A DNA stretch of 64,000 bases, taken from Diospyros lotus (taxonomy: Eukaryota; Streptophyta; Magnoliopsida; Ericales; Ebenaceae). This document shows positions 25,466 to 38,908 of this stretch, in pieces. The notes under the pieces are model-generated. The model was not told the origin of the DNA. It saw nothing but the letters and a program-made list of their open reading frames with translations, and ran no database searches. The first letter of the stretch is position 1. Each line of letters begins with the position of its first letter. The translations under genes and the position numbers were made by a program. The stretch covers positions 35,951,119-36,015,118 of the forward strand of contig NC_068350.1 of the NCBI RefSeq assembly GCF_014633365.1. The letters are read 5' to 3'.

Positions 25466-27440
25466 TGTTAGGGCCAAATTGCACAAACCAAGGACAATAA
25501 ATAAAAATGAAATGAGAAAAAAAATGACACCCAAAAAATTAATATGGTTTGACTCAATAGTCTACGTCTATGATCCTACTATAGGGAATAATTCACTAAT
25601 TAAAACAAACTAATCTCATGACTTTTGAGAAATCTTTATCAAGGTCACTATATTAATCTTCATCTTGCCTTTTTTTCTTACAATTGTTGTAGCAACTTCA
25701 AATTATGGACTCCACATTACTGGAGTTTCTCAACCAAGATTTTGATCTTCCATGATGGTCACCTATCTTCCCCTATTGATTCCTCCACTAAATAGATCTT
25801 TCCATAGCTAGTGTTTGATCTTCATCAAATGTGCACTTGGACCTCATCATCGTCTCATTCTCACCTAGAATCGAGGTCATATCATCTAATTTCAACATGC
25901 TTTTGCCAACTACACTGTAGGAACAAATGACTTATATGATGAAGGCAAAGATGTCAATAGCAACAATGCATGTTCTTCATCCTTGAGTTTCACATTTAAA
26001 TTAAGTAACTGATATGCTAGTTGATTAAGTGTATTGATATAATTATACAACTTACCTCATTCCTCCATTTTGAACGATTAGAGATCCATGCTCAAACACA
26101 AATGGTTGGTCATCGACTTCGAGGCATAGAAGCTCACAAGTTTGTTGTCCCAAATCTCCTTCGTAGTCTTCTCGTTTAACAAGGTACAAATGACTTATAT
26201 GATGAAGGCAAAGATGTCAATAGCAACAATGCATGTTCCTCATCCTCGAGTTTCACATTTAAATTAAGTAACTGATATGCTAGTTGATTAAGTGTATTGA
26301 TATAATTATACAACTTACCTCATTCCTCCATTTGAACGATTAGAGATCCATGCTCAAACACAAATGGTTGGTCATCGACTTTGAGGCATAGAAGCTCACA
26401 AGTTTGTTGTCCCAAATCTCCTTCGTAGTCTTCTCATTTAACAAGGTATACCTTATATATGTGGGGGAAGGGTCAATCTAATGGTACTCATAGTCTTCCT
26501 TTAAATGGACTTCCAATTGTTATCGATCATCCTAGTGGGTTTTTCATCTTCTAATATAGCTTCAAGAGCTTATTACACCAGAATGACTTCAATTGTACTA
26601 TTCCACAAAGTATAGTTGTCTTTTCCATCAAAGAGTGATAGCTTGTACTTCATTAATACGATATCCATCAACTACACTATCATTTGTCACAATCTATCAA
26701 GACAGACCAATGCTACAAATCGAGGTGTCACAAATTTAAGTTTAAATACAAAAAACTCGAAAGTTAACCCACAATAAATCCCAAACTCTCAACCTAAACT
26801 AATGCAAATCACTCAAACAATACCTAGAAAATACCAAAATAATCTCAATTTTTATTTTTATTTTTCTATAATTTTCTCTCACAAACAATTTCTATAAAAC
26901 GCAATCTTATAATAAACCCAACTAAGGCTCTTATACCACTTGTTAGGATTGAATTGTATAAACCAAGAATGATGAGTAGAAATTAGACGAGAGAAATAAT
27001 GACAAAAAAAAAATTAATATAGTTCAGGTCAATAGCCTAAGTGCATGATCCCACTACAAGTTGATAATGCACTTATCAAAACAAACTAATTTTATGACTT
27101 TTGATAGCTAGTCACACCACACACCAAGACTTTGGTTATTAAGCTATGGAACACTCTCACTAAACTAAACTAGACCCGCCTAATTGTAGGAAACAAAACT
27201 AAGTAATATTAGAATTGGGATTCTCCTAAATCTATCCTAATTTCCTAATTATACTTGCCTTCAAAATAGGATTAGTCTAAGAGATCTTTCCTCCATTTGT
27301 CCTCACATTTTCTCTAATCTAAACTAATGAGATAAAAACATAGTCACAAATGAAATAGAATTTGAGGAGTTATCTCAACACTTAAAAAGAATGCAAAAAA
27401 TGGAGAAGAAGTTTCTCACATGGATAAGTATGGGGGTTAA
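25466..27440 (-). mobile_element. Broken copia-type element (LTR ends, PBS, gag pieces)
   Basis: Two related LTR starts, at 25466 (TGTTAGGGCCAAATTGCAC) and 26941 (TGTTAGGATTGAATTGTAT), continue alike for about 150 bp. Just inside the right one, 26927-26938 reads GCTCTTATACCA. On the - strand this is TGGTATAAGAGC, one base from the usual initiator-Met-tRNA primer site. Between the LTRs are gag remnants only. Pol is missing, so the element is dead or non-autonomous. Confidence 0.7.
25915..26660 (-). pseudogene. copia gag pseudogene with a tandem duplication
   Basis: On the - strand the sequence reads KLSLFDGKDNYTLWNSTIEV, then EDEKP, STIRLTLPP and later LEDEEHALLLLTSLPSSYKS. These are the classic motifs of plant copia gag (UBN2/retrotran_gag), with stops and frame changes between them. 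A 263-bp part is repeated head to tail (25923-26185 and 26186-26447), with few differences and a 1-bp indel. No zinc knuckle, protease or pol follows. Confidence 0.75.
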
Positions 27441-27496
27441 AATATTAGGTGTGTAAAAATGTTACATATATTTTTATAAATATGGTTAATGGTTTA

Positions 27497-29124
27497 TGGC
27501 TGCACTCTCACCCTGCAATTAAAACACAATAAAATTTTTATATTTTTTTTCTTTATTTTAGTGAGAGGTTTATACTCGTTAGTATACAAGTGTAGTTATA
27601 GTCCAAATTTAAATTTGTATTTTCTGGATGAGTCTAGGTCGTCCACTGAGAGATTTATTTATGGCAAAAGAAAAAAAAATATCACACACACACACGCATC
27701 TGGATGAATTGGTAACATGATTTTTTTTATTGATTTTTTAGATAACGGATGCTAGGAAATAAAGCAAGACAGAAATTAAAATAAATACTGAATTTGAGAA
27801 TATAGAATTGGATAACACTTGAGTTAAGACAATTTCAGCACCAACTCGTTGATCCCTAATTTTTAGCAGAAAAGATTAGCAACATTAATTTAATTTCAGA
27901 TATGAGGGTTTGTTATTAAATGCAATTAGAGATGATGATAGTTCTAGTTTAAGCAATCCTCATACATGATATGCGAGATTCTAATTTAATTAACTACCAT
28001 AAATTCGATTGCAATTAATACACAAAATAACTAAATTAATCATCCAAGTTTGGGTATGATAGTGTTTCCAATTCTAGTAACTCTCATACATGGCATGAAA
28101 TCTCTAAGTTAGGCTTACGCTCCAATCCAAACATAGTGATTTCTCAATAATTAATTCACACCCATACTAAAATTTAAATTAATGTCACTCATTTAAAACT
28201 CAACTTTCTTTGAGAATTATTGGTGTTGGACATTGTCCTTACCTTAACCCAAGATTGGATTTAACTACTCATCTCTATTTGAAAGTTAATTGACAAGAAT
28301 TTAAATGGCGTAATTTAAATGACATGAATTAAAACAACAGAAATTAACCAGCTATTTAGGCAGTGGATAATAAAAAGACGTGAATTAAAATTGCAGGAAT
28401 TAAAGGCATAACTTAACCGGCCATTTAGGCGGTGGATAATAAAGTAACAATAAATGATATAAGAATTCAAGAAAAGAAAAAAAAGAAGTAAGATCACAAG
28501 AGAAGACAAAAGAGAAGAGTGAACAAGAGTAATTCTCAAAGAGAAAATCTAAGAAAACAACTAAATTTTTATTCAAGAATAATAATCACCCCCTTATAAG
28601 TGCAACCAAGTGAGCTATTTATAATCCACAAGATGCAATACAAACCACACAATTTCAATTATACAACTAAACATAATTATATCTAATGGGCACTCACACA
28701 CCTAAAGTTAAATAGATTTTAGCTAAAATATACACCTAAAGTTAAATAAATTTTAGCTAAAAAACACACATAAAGAAGCACTCATAAAACAAATATTTAA
28801 AAATAAAAATAAAAAAATAGATTTTTACAAGTTGGGTTTTGGGTCTTCTTTATGTTGGATTTGGGCCTTCCTTGGAATTAAAATGCTTGGGCTTTCTTTG
28901 GTTGGACTCCATTTAATAGTTGACCCAATTGCACTAAATTTTGAGTAGTAACATTGGCTATCCGATTAACTCTTTAACATCTTTAATTACTCGACAAATG
29001 TCAATTTCTTCATATCATCCTGATAATAGTACATAATGTGCATAATTATTTAAATTAAATATTAATATAAGATAAAAAATAGTGATATAATTCATTAAGA
29101 TTTAGAAAAATTAACTCCTCATCA
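27497..29124 (-). mobile_element. Older solo LTR of the Athila-type family
   Basis: The sequence is diverged but co-linear with the LTRs of the young element at 34145-47984. Both share the start TG.CTGCACTCTCACCCTGCAA, the GTCCACTGAGAGATTTATTTATGGC block, the repeated CCATTTAGGCGGTG motif and the closing CATCA. Ends are TG...CA. The flanks GTTTA (27492-27496) and ATTTA (29125-29129) agree at 4 of 5 bases, as a decayed target duplication would. No internal region is attached. Confidence 0.75.
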
Positions 29125-29191
29125 ATTTACAAATGCAAATTTTGTACAAAATTCTGTAGGTTTACTAATTCCCTACATTGAAAAGGGAAAT

Positions 29192-31804
29192 TGTAACGCC
29201 CCGCTTTTTCGAGCGTTAAATAACCTAGGAATTTCGAGAATATTTTTTTTTTCAATATAAATCATTTCCCGACAACCCCGTTTTACCTTCTCAGCATATC
29301 AAAATAAGAATCAATAACCTAAGACAGGTAATCGTCACATATGCGAAAGCTTAAAATCGAAACCTGATATGGTACATAACTGAATTCACTTAATCATAAT
29401 ATAAGAATCTATACCATCATATCATCAAATACTTAATTACATGGAGATTTAACATCAAAAGATAACAATTGAGTACCTCAAATGATACAATCTAATGATA
29501 CCTCAAAAATACATTAAACCATAATAATTATACATGATCATCAATATAATAATATATCCCGAATCCTCATAAGGAAGCAAATACCAGGACAACTCGCCAA
29601 ATCCATCGGCCACGTCACCCCATGCCGTCATATCTCAAACTGCTCCTTACCTAAACTGCAAGTCTCAACTGGAACGTTGAATGTTCTAGGGGCATAACCC
29701 ATTAAAAGATGAAACTTCTAATGAAAGTCCAAAAACATATATATGAATGCATGATGCAATAATGTGAACAACTATTTGCCCCAGTGTAACTTTTGTGGCC
29801 CACAAGCCTGGTACGGAATCCTAGGCAGAATCTTGGCACCTCCGGTCAAGATAATCCTAACGTTATTCCATCAATTTCCCTTAGAGAATTACGACTGCAC
29901 TATCAAGGCGACATCCCATTCTCATGTACAAATATCAATATGTCAATAATATCGTGCCATGCAATATCACGACCTTCCATGCAATATGACAAAATGAGCA
30001 TAGCATTCATAAATATCATGCATATATAAGCAATCATATCATAAATATAAGTTCTTGGGATAAAACCACTCACCTCAGCACAAACTTCAAACTATCTTGA
30101 AAAATGTGCATAGTCTCGATTTGTGTGTCAACCTCGAAAATAACAAAAATCGTCAAGATCCTTGGTCAAATCACTTATTGACCAATTATTTCCAAGGAAA
30201 ATCAATAATCTAATTTTTCTATATTTTTTCCTATTTTTCTTCTATTTTTCATAGTCATCAATTCTTCAAAAATTCAAAATAAATATCCAATCAATAAATT
30301 TCTTCAATTTTTACTCATAAAAATTCCTAAAATAACATTTATAACCTTCATAAATTTTTTGGGAATTTTTTGAAATCTCTTCCTATTTTTCTCTAATTAA
30401 CTTTCCTTTAACAAATTCTCAATAATTATTTTATCATGAAATTTCCAAAATAAAAATTCATAAACATGAACTATTCATTTTTCCTGCATTTCTAGATATT
30501 TTTCCATAATTTTATCCCTCTTATTTATATTTTTACTCTATTTTCCTTTATTTTTAGTATTTAAAAATAATAAAAATTATCTCCGATCATCTTTTCCGAT
30601 GTTGATACATTTGAAAATTAAAATGAATATACCAAAAGATAGCTTACCTTGAGTGGATCACCCTGACCAAATTTGAGCTTGAAACAACACCTGAAAGACC
30701 TCCCTCCGAGCAAATATCAGTCTGTTTCCAGCGAGATACGATTTTTCCAGCGAAACTTCGATCACCTCTCAAATGAACTAAAAAATTCCTCAAACTTTCC
30801 AAAAATGATCCTCACCTCATGGAAAACAAAAGCGCTATGGTTTGGTGCCTCAATTTGTTCAAAAACAAGGTCAATTTGAAGCTCAAATCTTGCAAAACCT
30901 TCGACCATTATATCCTCTATTTATAGCCAAATTCAAACCCCAAAATGACAAATCTCGAGCAATCCAAGGCCTCTGATGTCTCCTCTTGCATTTAATGAGT
31001 CCTAATCCCACTGAAGATTACCTCAAAATTTGATTTTCAGTGAGTAAAAATCTAGTTTCTTTCGGCTGAAGGTTTGGCCAATTTCGACCAAGCCAAGGCC
31101 GATTGTTGGCCTAGACTCGACCCAAGAGTATCCTAGATTACTTTTCTTGAGTCCTTCGCCACCGAATTCGGTGATGGGAGGTGGTGGAGGAAGCTTGGTC
31201 GGCCATGGCAGAATTGCTCTTTGTGCAATTTTGTAAAATTGCACTTTGACCCCAACTTCTTCCCATTTTGAACTTTTGGTCCTCTCCTTGAAGTCCCTGA
31301 GCTTCCCAATAGTACTATTATGACCTAAAAGTTCTATACTTTTCATTGCATCCCTGAAAATTCCAAAACAAATGTCATTTCGACCTCCCTCCGATAAAAT
31401 GAAGAAATTACACTTAGGCCCGAATCTTCATTTTTTGCCGTAAATCTTTTTGTTTCATCCTGAAACCACTGAAGAGTTGTTCCTTATGAAAAACCGAAAC
31501 CCCCTCAAACTTTCTTTGATTTCCCGGAAGTCGTCTATAACAATTCGGTATTGCAGTCTAATTGCCAGCTGCATTTTAGCTATACCGAAAACTATTTTTG
31601 ATCTCATTTCTTTCGATACCATAAATCATGTCTCGAAATACTCATCACATCCATATCATTTTGCTTTGGCATCTGGGCTCCAAGCCACTCCCTGCAGTCG
31701 ATTCGGTCAATTTTTCGGGCTATTTAGATACCAATCTTCTCCAAAATTTCGTTTTTCTAATAAAACGCTTATTTTCAAATAATCCTAATTCCTTGGGTAT
31801 TACA
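29192..31804 (-). mobile_element. 2.6-kb solo LTR (TGTAAT...TTACA family), copy A
   Basis: Begins TGTAACGCCCCG, ends GGGTATTACA, and is flanked by a perfect GAAAT duplication (29187-29191 and 31805-31809). On the - strand it starts TGTAATACCC like the copy at 56223-58888 and has a CTATAAATAG promoter box near 30918-30928. It has no coding internal region, PBS or second LTR. The long TGTAA(C/T)-type LTR suggests a Tekay/Del-like Ty3 family; that assignment is inference. Confidence 0.8.
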
Positions 31805-31825
31805 GAAATACTTTTAAGACAAAAA

Positions 31826-32508
31826 GGAACCCTAGAGAGCTTCTCTCCCTAGTGTTCCCCAAGTTTAGGTTTTTTGGTGAAGCTTGTATCATTTTGTCGA
31901 TCGACTCCTCCTTGCTGCCAATCGCATGTCAATTCTTTTGGTACATTCTTCAATTGCAGCAATAGCTCAACTTATCATATTTTCCTTTTATTTTCTTCTC
32001 TTTAGGTCTAATTCATTTTGTCTTGCTAATGATGGTGCACGATGCAAATCTTCATATGCCTAAAACTTCAACAACTTCCAATTCTTTTCTCCTTTATTGT
32101 TATGCCCCCATTTCTCATTTCTTCTACTTTGTTTTTTTTTTCTTTTTCTAATATTTCTCAACACAAAAGGGAACCCTAGAGAGCTTCTCTCCCTAGTGTT
32201 CCCCAAGTTTAGGTTTTTTGGTGAAGCTTGTGTCATTTTGTAGATAGACTCCTCTTTGCCGCCAATTACATGTCCGTTCTTTTGGAACATTCTTCAGTTG
32301 TAACAATAGCTCAACCTATCATATTTTCCTTTTATTTTCTTCTCCTTAGGTCTAATTCATTTTGTCTTGCTAATGATGGTGCACAATGCAAATCTTCATA
32401 TGCCTAAAGCTTCAACAACTTCTAATTCTTTTCTCCTTCACTATTGAGGCCCTCATTTCTCCTCCTTCTACTTTTTTTTTTGTTTATTTTTTTAATATTT
32501 CTCAACAT
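31826..32508. repeat. 344-bp tandem duplication
   Basis: A unit starting GGAACCCTAGAGAGCTTCTC is repeated head to tail at 31826-32169 and 32170-about 32508, with scattered differences. It holds no supported gene. The sequence after it to 32936 (T-rich, ending near TTGGGCTCATGTGTTTGG) looks like old LINE-type non-coding sequence, but I cannot prove this. Confidence 0.8.
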
Positions 32509-34144
32509 TGGTAAGGAAATCATTTTTAGAGAAATTTCAATGGGAGAAGAGGTCTCTGATGGTGTCACAAAATAAGTAAGAAAAGACTTAAGAAAACTAG
32601 AAGGGAGCAAGGATTTAGTGTCAATGGAAACACTTACTAGATATGAAGTAATTTGGGAGCTCTTTTGTGGCGTGGTAGGTTTAAAAATCAAACAATAAGT
32701 GTTTGGCAAGAGCTAAGTTGGGATCAACAATCAGTGAGCCTAAGAGAGAGGAGAACTAGTAGCAGATCAATGACTCATAATAGGTGAATTGTGGGATGGT
32801 GGTAGCAATTCGGTGTTTTGTTTTTAGGGCTTCATTCGATTTGTTTGTTTAGAGCTCCTTGATAAGGCTTTTTTTCTTTTTTGTTAGGCCTTTGGTTTTA
32901 TTTGCTAGTTCTTTTGTTGGGCTCATGTGTTTGGTTGTTTATGTAGTGGCCCTCTTCTAGATAATCCCGCTAGCATAGGACTTTCGAAAAAAGGTCGTCA
33001 CAAAAATGGATACAAAACAATAACTTAATTAGTTTCGAATAAAAACTCTTTTAATTGCTACCTGGATGACATGAGTCAAAAATATGACAACTTCACATTA
33101 TAATTTGACTTACATGCTCTATTAACTCATAGCCATACAAAATATAATTACGTGGTCACTATTGGAATTCACAAAATACAAATATTTTTCCTTATGACCT
33201 TCACCAAAACACCCCCAAAGACCTTATGGCTGGGACGTCTCTGTACACAACTAAATAGGAACTCTCACCTCTCTAGACTCGCCCCCTTCAATAGACTTTC
33301 CCTTACCTAGAATGATAAGAAAAACAAGGTGAGCCACGAGACTCGGCAAATATATAAGTGCAATAACGTAAGCAAGTATGGAGACATAAAAAGACCAAAG
33401 TAGAGTACCCCGACTCCATAGATACATGCGGGAATCAATACATAAAATCATGATACTCTTACTTTCCCAAAGCATAACCATCATGTTTTTAAGACACCAA
33501 TCCATACTCATGCATTATTTATATAATGATAGAAATACATGCGCCGCACTGGCCCTCTAGGCCTCCACATCCATGTGACTATATGTATATACATATATAT
33601 GTATCAAAATTCATCAACCATCGATGAGAGCATCACCTACTGGCTTTATGGCCACCCCACCCGTGTTAAGCGCTTAATGGGATATCTCATCACACACTTG
33701 CGAAACTTATCCGTCCCACCAAAATAATAATAAGAGGCACAAAGATAATAGTAGTAATGTATCACACATGTAACGTCAAATACATGCCATCATATGAATG
33801 CATAGAGATAATTTTCCATCATGGTTTTATATGTATACTTAAACAACTTAGGCACATACTTTCCCATCATCAAATGATGATTTCAACCACATGAGTTCAT
33901 CCATCCGTCTCATCTCATTTCCAATCAGTATACAACAAAAGGGGTAATTAGCTCATGCATACATGTGACCACAATATCATTTCTTTCCCTAAAAGGTTCA
34001 ATCTTACATGTAATCTAATCACAATTCTAATTGTCGAGTTCATTTGTTTGGCTTGCATAATTTTGCATTTAAATGGATTTAAATGTGGCTATCAAGGGCT
34101 CATTATGCGACATCATAGACCTTATAACAATACCAAGGGTTAAT

Positions 34145-36206
34145 TGACTGCACTCTCACCCTGCAATTAAAACACAAAACAAAACACAATAAAAATTTTA
34201 TATTTTTTTATTTATTTAGGCGAGAGGTTTATACTCGTCAGTGTACGAGTGCAGTTGTAGTTCAAATTTAAATTTATACTTTCTGGATAAGTCCAGGTCG
34301 TCCACTGAGAGATTTATTTATGGCAAAAGAAAAAAAGAATGTCACACACACGCACACGCATTTAGATGGATTGATAACATGATTTTTTATAATTTTTTAG
34401 ATAACAAATACTAGAAAATAAAGCAAGATAGAAGTTGAAATAAATACTAAACGTGAGAATATGAAATTGGAAAGTACTTGAGTTAAGACAATTTCAGTGC
34501 CAACCCGTTGATTCCCAAATATTAGCATAAAAGATTAGCAACATTAATTTAATTTCATATATGAGGATTTGTTATTAAATGCAATTAAAGATAATGATAG
34601 CTTTAGTTTAAGCAATCCCCATACATGATATGCGGGATTCTAATTTAAAAAACTACCATAAATTTAATTACAATTAATACACAAAACAACTAAATTAATC
34701 ATCCGGGTTTGGGTATGATAGCGTTTCCAGTTCTAGTAACTCTCATGCGTGACATGAAAGCTCTAAGTTAGGTTTACGCTCCAATCCAAACCTAGTGATT
34801 TTTCAATAATCAAAACAAACTCATATTGAAGTTTAAACCAATGTTACTCATTTAAAGCGTAGCTTTCTTTGGGAATCATTGGCGTTAGACACTGTCCTTG
34901 CCTTAACCCAAGATTAGATTTAGCTACTCATCTCTATTAAATTAATTGACAACAATTTAAATGACATAATTTAAATAACAGAATTTAAATGACAGGAATT
35001 AAAATAGAAGAAACTAACCGGCCATTTAGGCGGTAGATAATTAAAATACAAGAATTAAAATTGCAAGAATTTAAAGGCATAAACTAACCGTCCATTTAGG
35101 CGGTGAACAATTAAATGACAAGAATTAAAATTGCAAGAATTTAAAGGCATAAACTAACCGTCCATTTAGGCGGTGAATAATAAAGTAATAATAAATGACA
35201 TAAGAATTTAAAAGAAGAAAGGAAGAAAGGAAGAAAGTAAGATCACAAGAGAAAATACTAAAGAAAATGAGAGAGAACAAAAGCAATTCTCAAAGAGAGA
35301 ATTCTAAGGAAATAACTAAACTTTGATTCAAGAATAATAATCACACTTACAAATGCAATCAAGTGAGCTATTTATAGGCCACAAGATGCAATACAAACCA
35401 CACAATTTCAATTATTCAATTAGACATAATTATATCTAATGGGCACTCACACACTTAAAGTTAAATGGATTTTAGCTATAATACACACCTAATATTAAAT
35501 GGATTTTAGCTAAAATACATACCTAATAAAGCACTCATAAAGTTAAATGGATTTTAGCTATAATATCCACCTAATAGTTAAATGGATTTTAGCTAAAAAA
35601 CATACCTAATAAAGCTCTCACATAAAAAATAAAAATAGATTTCTATAAATTGGTTTTTTAATCTTTATTAGGATTAAAAATAATCCTTGGGCCTTCTCCA
35701 AATAATATCTTCCATGGGTTGCTCAAATTGGGCCTTAATTCTTCATGGGCTTGAATTCTTCATGGATTTGATGTCTTCATGGACTTTAAATCTTCATGGG
35801 CTTGATTTCTTCATGGGTTTGATTTCTTCATGGATTTGATGTCTTCATGGACTTTAAATCTTCATGGGCTTGAATTCTTCATGCCTAAAAAAAAAATAAT
35901 TTAATGTTATTAATAAATTATATATTATATATATGTATTACACATGGCACACATATATATATATTAGATTATATTATATATATATATATTACATGCATGC
36001 ATATAATGATGTATATGTATTATATATAATTTTATATATTATTATTATTATTATTAAATTTTACTTTAAAATTTCATTTCATTCATTTTTCAATTTAAAC
36101 TTGCATATAACCATAAAATATATATTAATATCTAATTTAAACCATTTTTAAGATCAAAAGAAGGGTATAATTATAACAAAATTTTTACAAAATTAACCAC
36201 TAATCA
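34145..36206 (-). repeat. 3' LTR of the Athila-type element
   Basis: A 2062-bp LTR at the left (3') end, since the element reads on the - strand. It contains three CCATTTAGGCGGT blocks near 35020-35180, TTAAATGGATTTTAGCTA repeats near 35460-35600, CTTCATGG repeats near 35700-35885, and a TA-rich end. It is nearly identical to 45925-47984. Confidence 0.95.
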
Positions 36207-36219
36207 TACCCCCCAACTT
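36207..36219 (-). other. Polypurine tract for plus-strand priming
   Basis: On the - strand this reads AAGTTGGGGGGTA directly against the 3' LTR, the right place and composition for the plus-strand primer of an LTR element. Confidence 0.85.
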
Positions 36220-36776
36220 AAACATTGCTAGTCCCTTAGCAATCAGACTATACACATGCCAAGTTTTAATAACTGTATGAATGTAAAAATTTCAAATTTG
36301 AAATCGAAATGCATAAAATTGAATAAATAATTTAGCATTCTAAATCAGATTTTTGGTTAAAGATCATACAATCTCAGGAATAGCAATTAGGATGACCAAC
36401 ACACAGACTTACTCTCTTGAAGTTTTGACTCAAATCTCACTATGGATTTTCCCTCCAATAAAAAGGATTTCTCAGGTGTACACACAAGGGGGTGCACCGT
36501 TATAAGAGTAAATGCAGAACAAGTTCAAAACTCAGTGTCATCCCAAATACAAGGAACGTATTTTCATGAAAGAACAAGGAAATTGACATAGCTTCATGAT
36601 TGGAATAATGCTCTAGATGAGTAACTTCTGAATTTAAACATGATTCCCTACTCCAAACTCGAATTCTGAGATCACATGATTTATAGCATAAAATGGGACC
36701 AGACTGGGTTGTAATGGGGCTATGAGGTTAATACGGGTTGTCAAAGAAAAGGTAGATTATGGAAAGTGTGTGTGTC

Positions 36777-36809
<33 letters not shown>

Positions 36810-37946
36810 GCAGTTATGCTGAATAGCTAAGAGAAGTTGTCCCATTTTTTTTTCACTTTTTTTTTTTTTTTTTTCTCTCTTTTTTTTTTTTTTTTCTCTC
36901 TTTTTCTCTTTTTCTTTCTCTTTAAATATGAAAATAGATAGACAGATTAATTCCCAAAAACACACCAGGTTGGTCAAAATTCATATTGTTTTGGGTAAAA
37001 CGAAGGTAGCGAAGAAAGTTGTACTACAAATGGCTCAAAAGGGCTACCAAAGGAGGTTAATTTAAAGAAAGAAAAAGGTTTAATAAGCTCAAAATGAAAG
37101 AAATTGATCCCCCTATCATGCTTCTACAAAACGATGATACTCAGTCATCTAATTCAGAGTTTGAAACCAGTCAAACTTATCCGTTATCATACTAGACATT
37201 CAATGCGAATTGATGTTTTGAAGCCATTGAAAAGATAAGATAAACAATAAAGCATATTTAGAGTAAGTGTTATTTCACTCAGAATTAACGGTTATTAGGC
37301 TCAAACACTCACTTGGGTAATAGTCTCCACTTTTGTTGAGAGATCATACAGTGTACTAATCAGCTAATTACTGTTACCTTTGACTTTATGACCGATAACT
37401 AATTTTTAAATTTTGAATCCCCGATGAATGCAAATTACTTATTCTAATGCATATACGTTTTCAAATAAGAAATCAATGCATTCATGTTTTGTATTGCAAA
37501 CTTAACCGGCTATCAGTGCATAACTTCAAGCTTTAGGAATAGCATTATTTAAAACACATAATTTTTTTTTTATTATTATTATTTTTTATTTTTTTAATAA
37601 GAGCAGATAAAGATAATCAAAATCACACAATACTACAAACTAGCAATAGCAAACTCACAGTTAAATATGAACCAGATAATTCATAATTAGACCTTACACC
37701 CCCAACTTGAATTGCAGTAATAAACTAGGGTTGTTAGGAATACCTGTAACTCCACAAGTCCATAGATTTGCTGTGAACTGCTAAAACTTAAACAACAAAT
37801 GAGCATACCATATATATATATTTATATTTTCACACCAAAATAAAAATTCCATGCAAGTCATAAGATAAAAAAAATGCGTCTCAAGAGTACAAAAAGTACT
37901 CCTTACTCAGCCATCTTATCAAAGACTTTGCCTAACAACATTCCAC

Positions 37947-37982
<36 letters not shown>

Positions 37983-38020
37983 ACACAACCAAGAAAAATC
38001 CTGCAAGTTGTTCAATACTT
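36220..38020 (-). other. 3' non-coding region of the Athila-type element
   Basis: No supported gene. It holds long T runs on the + strand (A runs on the element's sense strand): 36781-36807, 36847-36923 and 37949-37978. The Lys-rich frame at 36741-36977 is only such a run. An extra polypurine-like tract lies at 37698-37708. A 48-bp sequence at 37871-37918 is repeated exactly at 38021-38068. Confidence 0.6.
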
Positions 38021-38082
38021 AAAATGCGTCTCAAGAGTACAAAAAGTACTCCTTACTCAGCCATCTTAATAAAGAGCATTTC

Positions 38083-38741
38083 TCACAGTGATAAATCTAA
38101 ATTAATCGGACCCCTTTGGCGCTTGTTACTAATTGCCTTAGACCAGTCTATCCAAGGCTCATAAGGATCGTGCTGTGGAACATAAGTGTGTAATTTTTCT
38201 AGCAGCTCATCAATGGTGGATGCGGAAATGAGAATCTTTCTTGCTGAAAGAGAAATGAACTTTTGATCCACAGCCTGATCAAGAAAAGAGAGCAACCCAT
38301 CAAAAAAATGGTTAACATTTAAAAGTCCAATGGGTTTGGTATGGAGATTACTCTTGGCCCAGGAGATTATACAAAACATTTCTTCAAGTGTTCCAAAACC
38401 TCCTGGTAAAGCAATGAAGGCGTCTGACTGATAAATCTTACAAGCCATACGCTCAGACATAGAAGTCGTTTCTATAAGTTGACCGCGTGTAATCCCAGAA
38501 ATATGTGGTTCAGCTAAAGGGAATGGCATTACACCTACCACAGATGAATTTCCAAGATGTACAGCTTGTGAAAATAACCATTCAATCCACGACTTCCCCC
38601 TCCATATACCAAATTAATTTTTTTTTCTCCTAATTTTTTGCCTAGTTCGCTTGCTGCAAGTGCGTAACAAATATCACTCCCAAGTTGAGAGCCACAAAGT
38701 ACACATATGGTTTTGATTCGACGAACTAACTGACCTTCCAT
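38083..38741 (-). pseudogene. LOG-like: LOG-like cytokinin-activating enzyme, one frameshift, inside a retrotransposon
   Basis: The family releases active cytokinin base from cytokinin riboside 5'-monophosphates (cytosolic, Rossmann-like fold). Intronless here. The first segment, from ATG 38739-38741, has ICVLCGSQLGS and LVYGGGSRGLNG (about 55 residues). The frame then breaks at about 38577, where one base is missing. In the next frame the sequence goes on as LFSQAVHLG and VVGVMPF, through SERMACK and the catalytic PGGFGTLEE, then KPIGLLNV and ISLSARKILISA, to the stop at 38083. Both halves together are about 220 residues, the normal LOG length, with the Arg of SERM and the Glu residues of the PGG motif present. 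Plant LOG genes normally have several introns (known), so this copy came through RNA. It sits in the env position of the element and needs a functional homologue elsewhere to be a working cargo. The break could also be a sequencing error. Confidence 0.9.
38577..38580 (-). other. Frameshift point in the LOG-like gene
   Basis: On the - strand the codons for GLNG are followed by TTATTTTCACAAGCT in the next frame, which gives the family-typical L-S-Q-A-V. One base is missing after the GG of the last glycine codon. The original frame runs on only 13 codons to a stop. Confidence 0.8.
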
Positions 38742-38761
38742 GTTTGTTCCTTTTGTATGCC

Positions 38762-38790
38762 CTGGAAAGAGATTTAGCGATCAAAAGTAG
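38762..38790 (-). promoter_or_regulatory. Candidate splice acceptor before the LOG-like gene
   Basis: The - strand reads GATCGCTAAATCTCTTTCCAG then GGCATAC, a branch-point-like GCTAAAT and pyrimidine tract before AG. It lies 20 bp upstream of the LOG-like ATG. With the donor-like CAG^GTACTC at 39540/39539 it could make a spliced message for the second cargo gene, as known for env-like genes of some plant elements. Prediction only. Confidence 0.35.
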
Positions 38791-38908
38791 CTATACAACA
38801 ATTCAACAAGAAATAAATACAAACAAAAATCATGCGTATGTATAAGTAGTTGTGATTGTGGCTCACATCTTCCTCTGGTTTTACGTCCAGAAACGGCTTA
38901 AACACTTT

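Noticed and set aside
36741..36977. Lys/Glu-rich frame near the 3' LTR
   Set aside because: Made by long T runs on the + strand inside the non-coding end of the Athila-type element.
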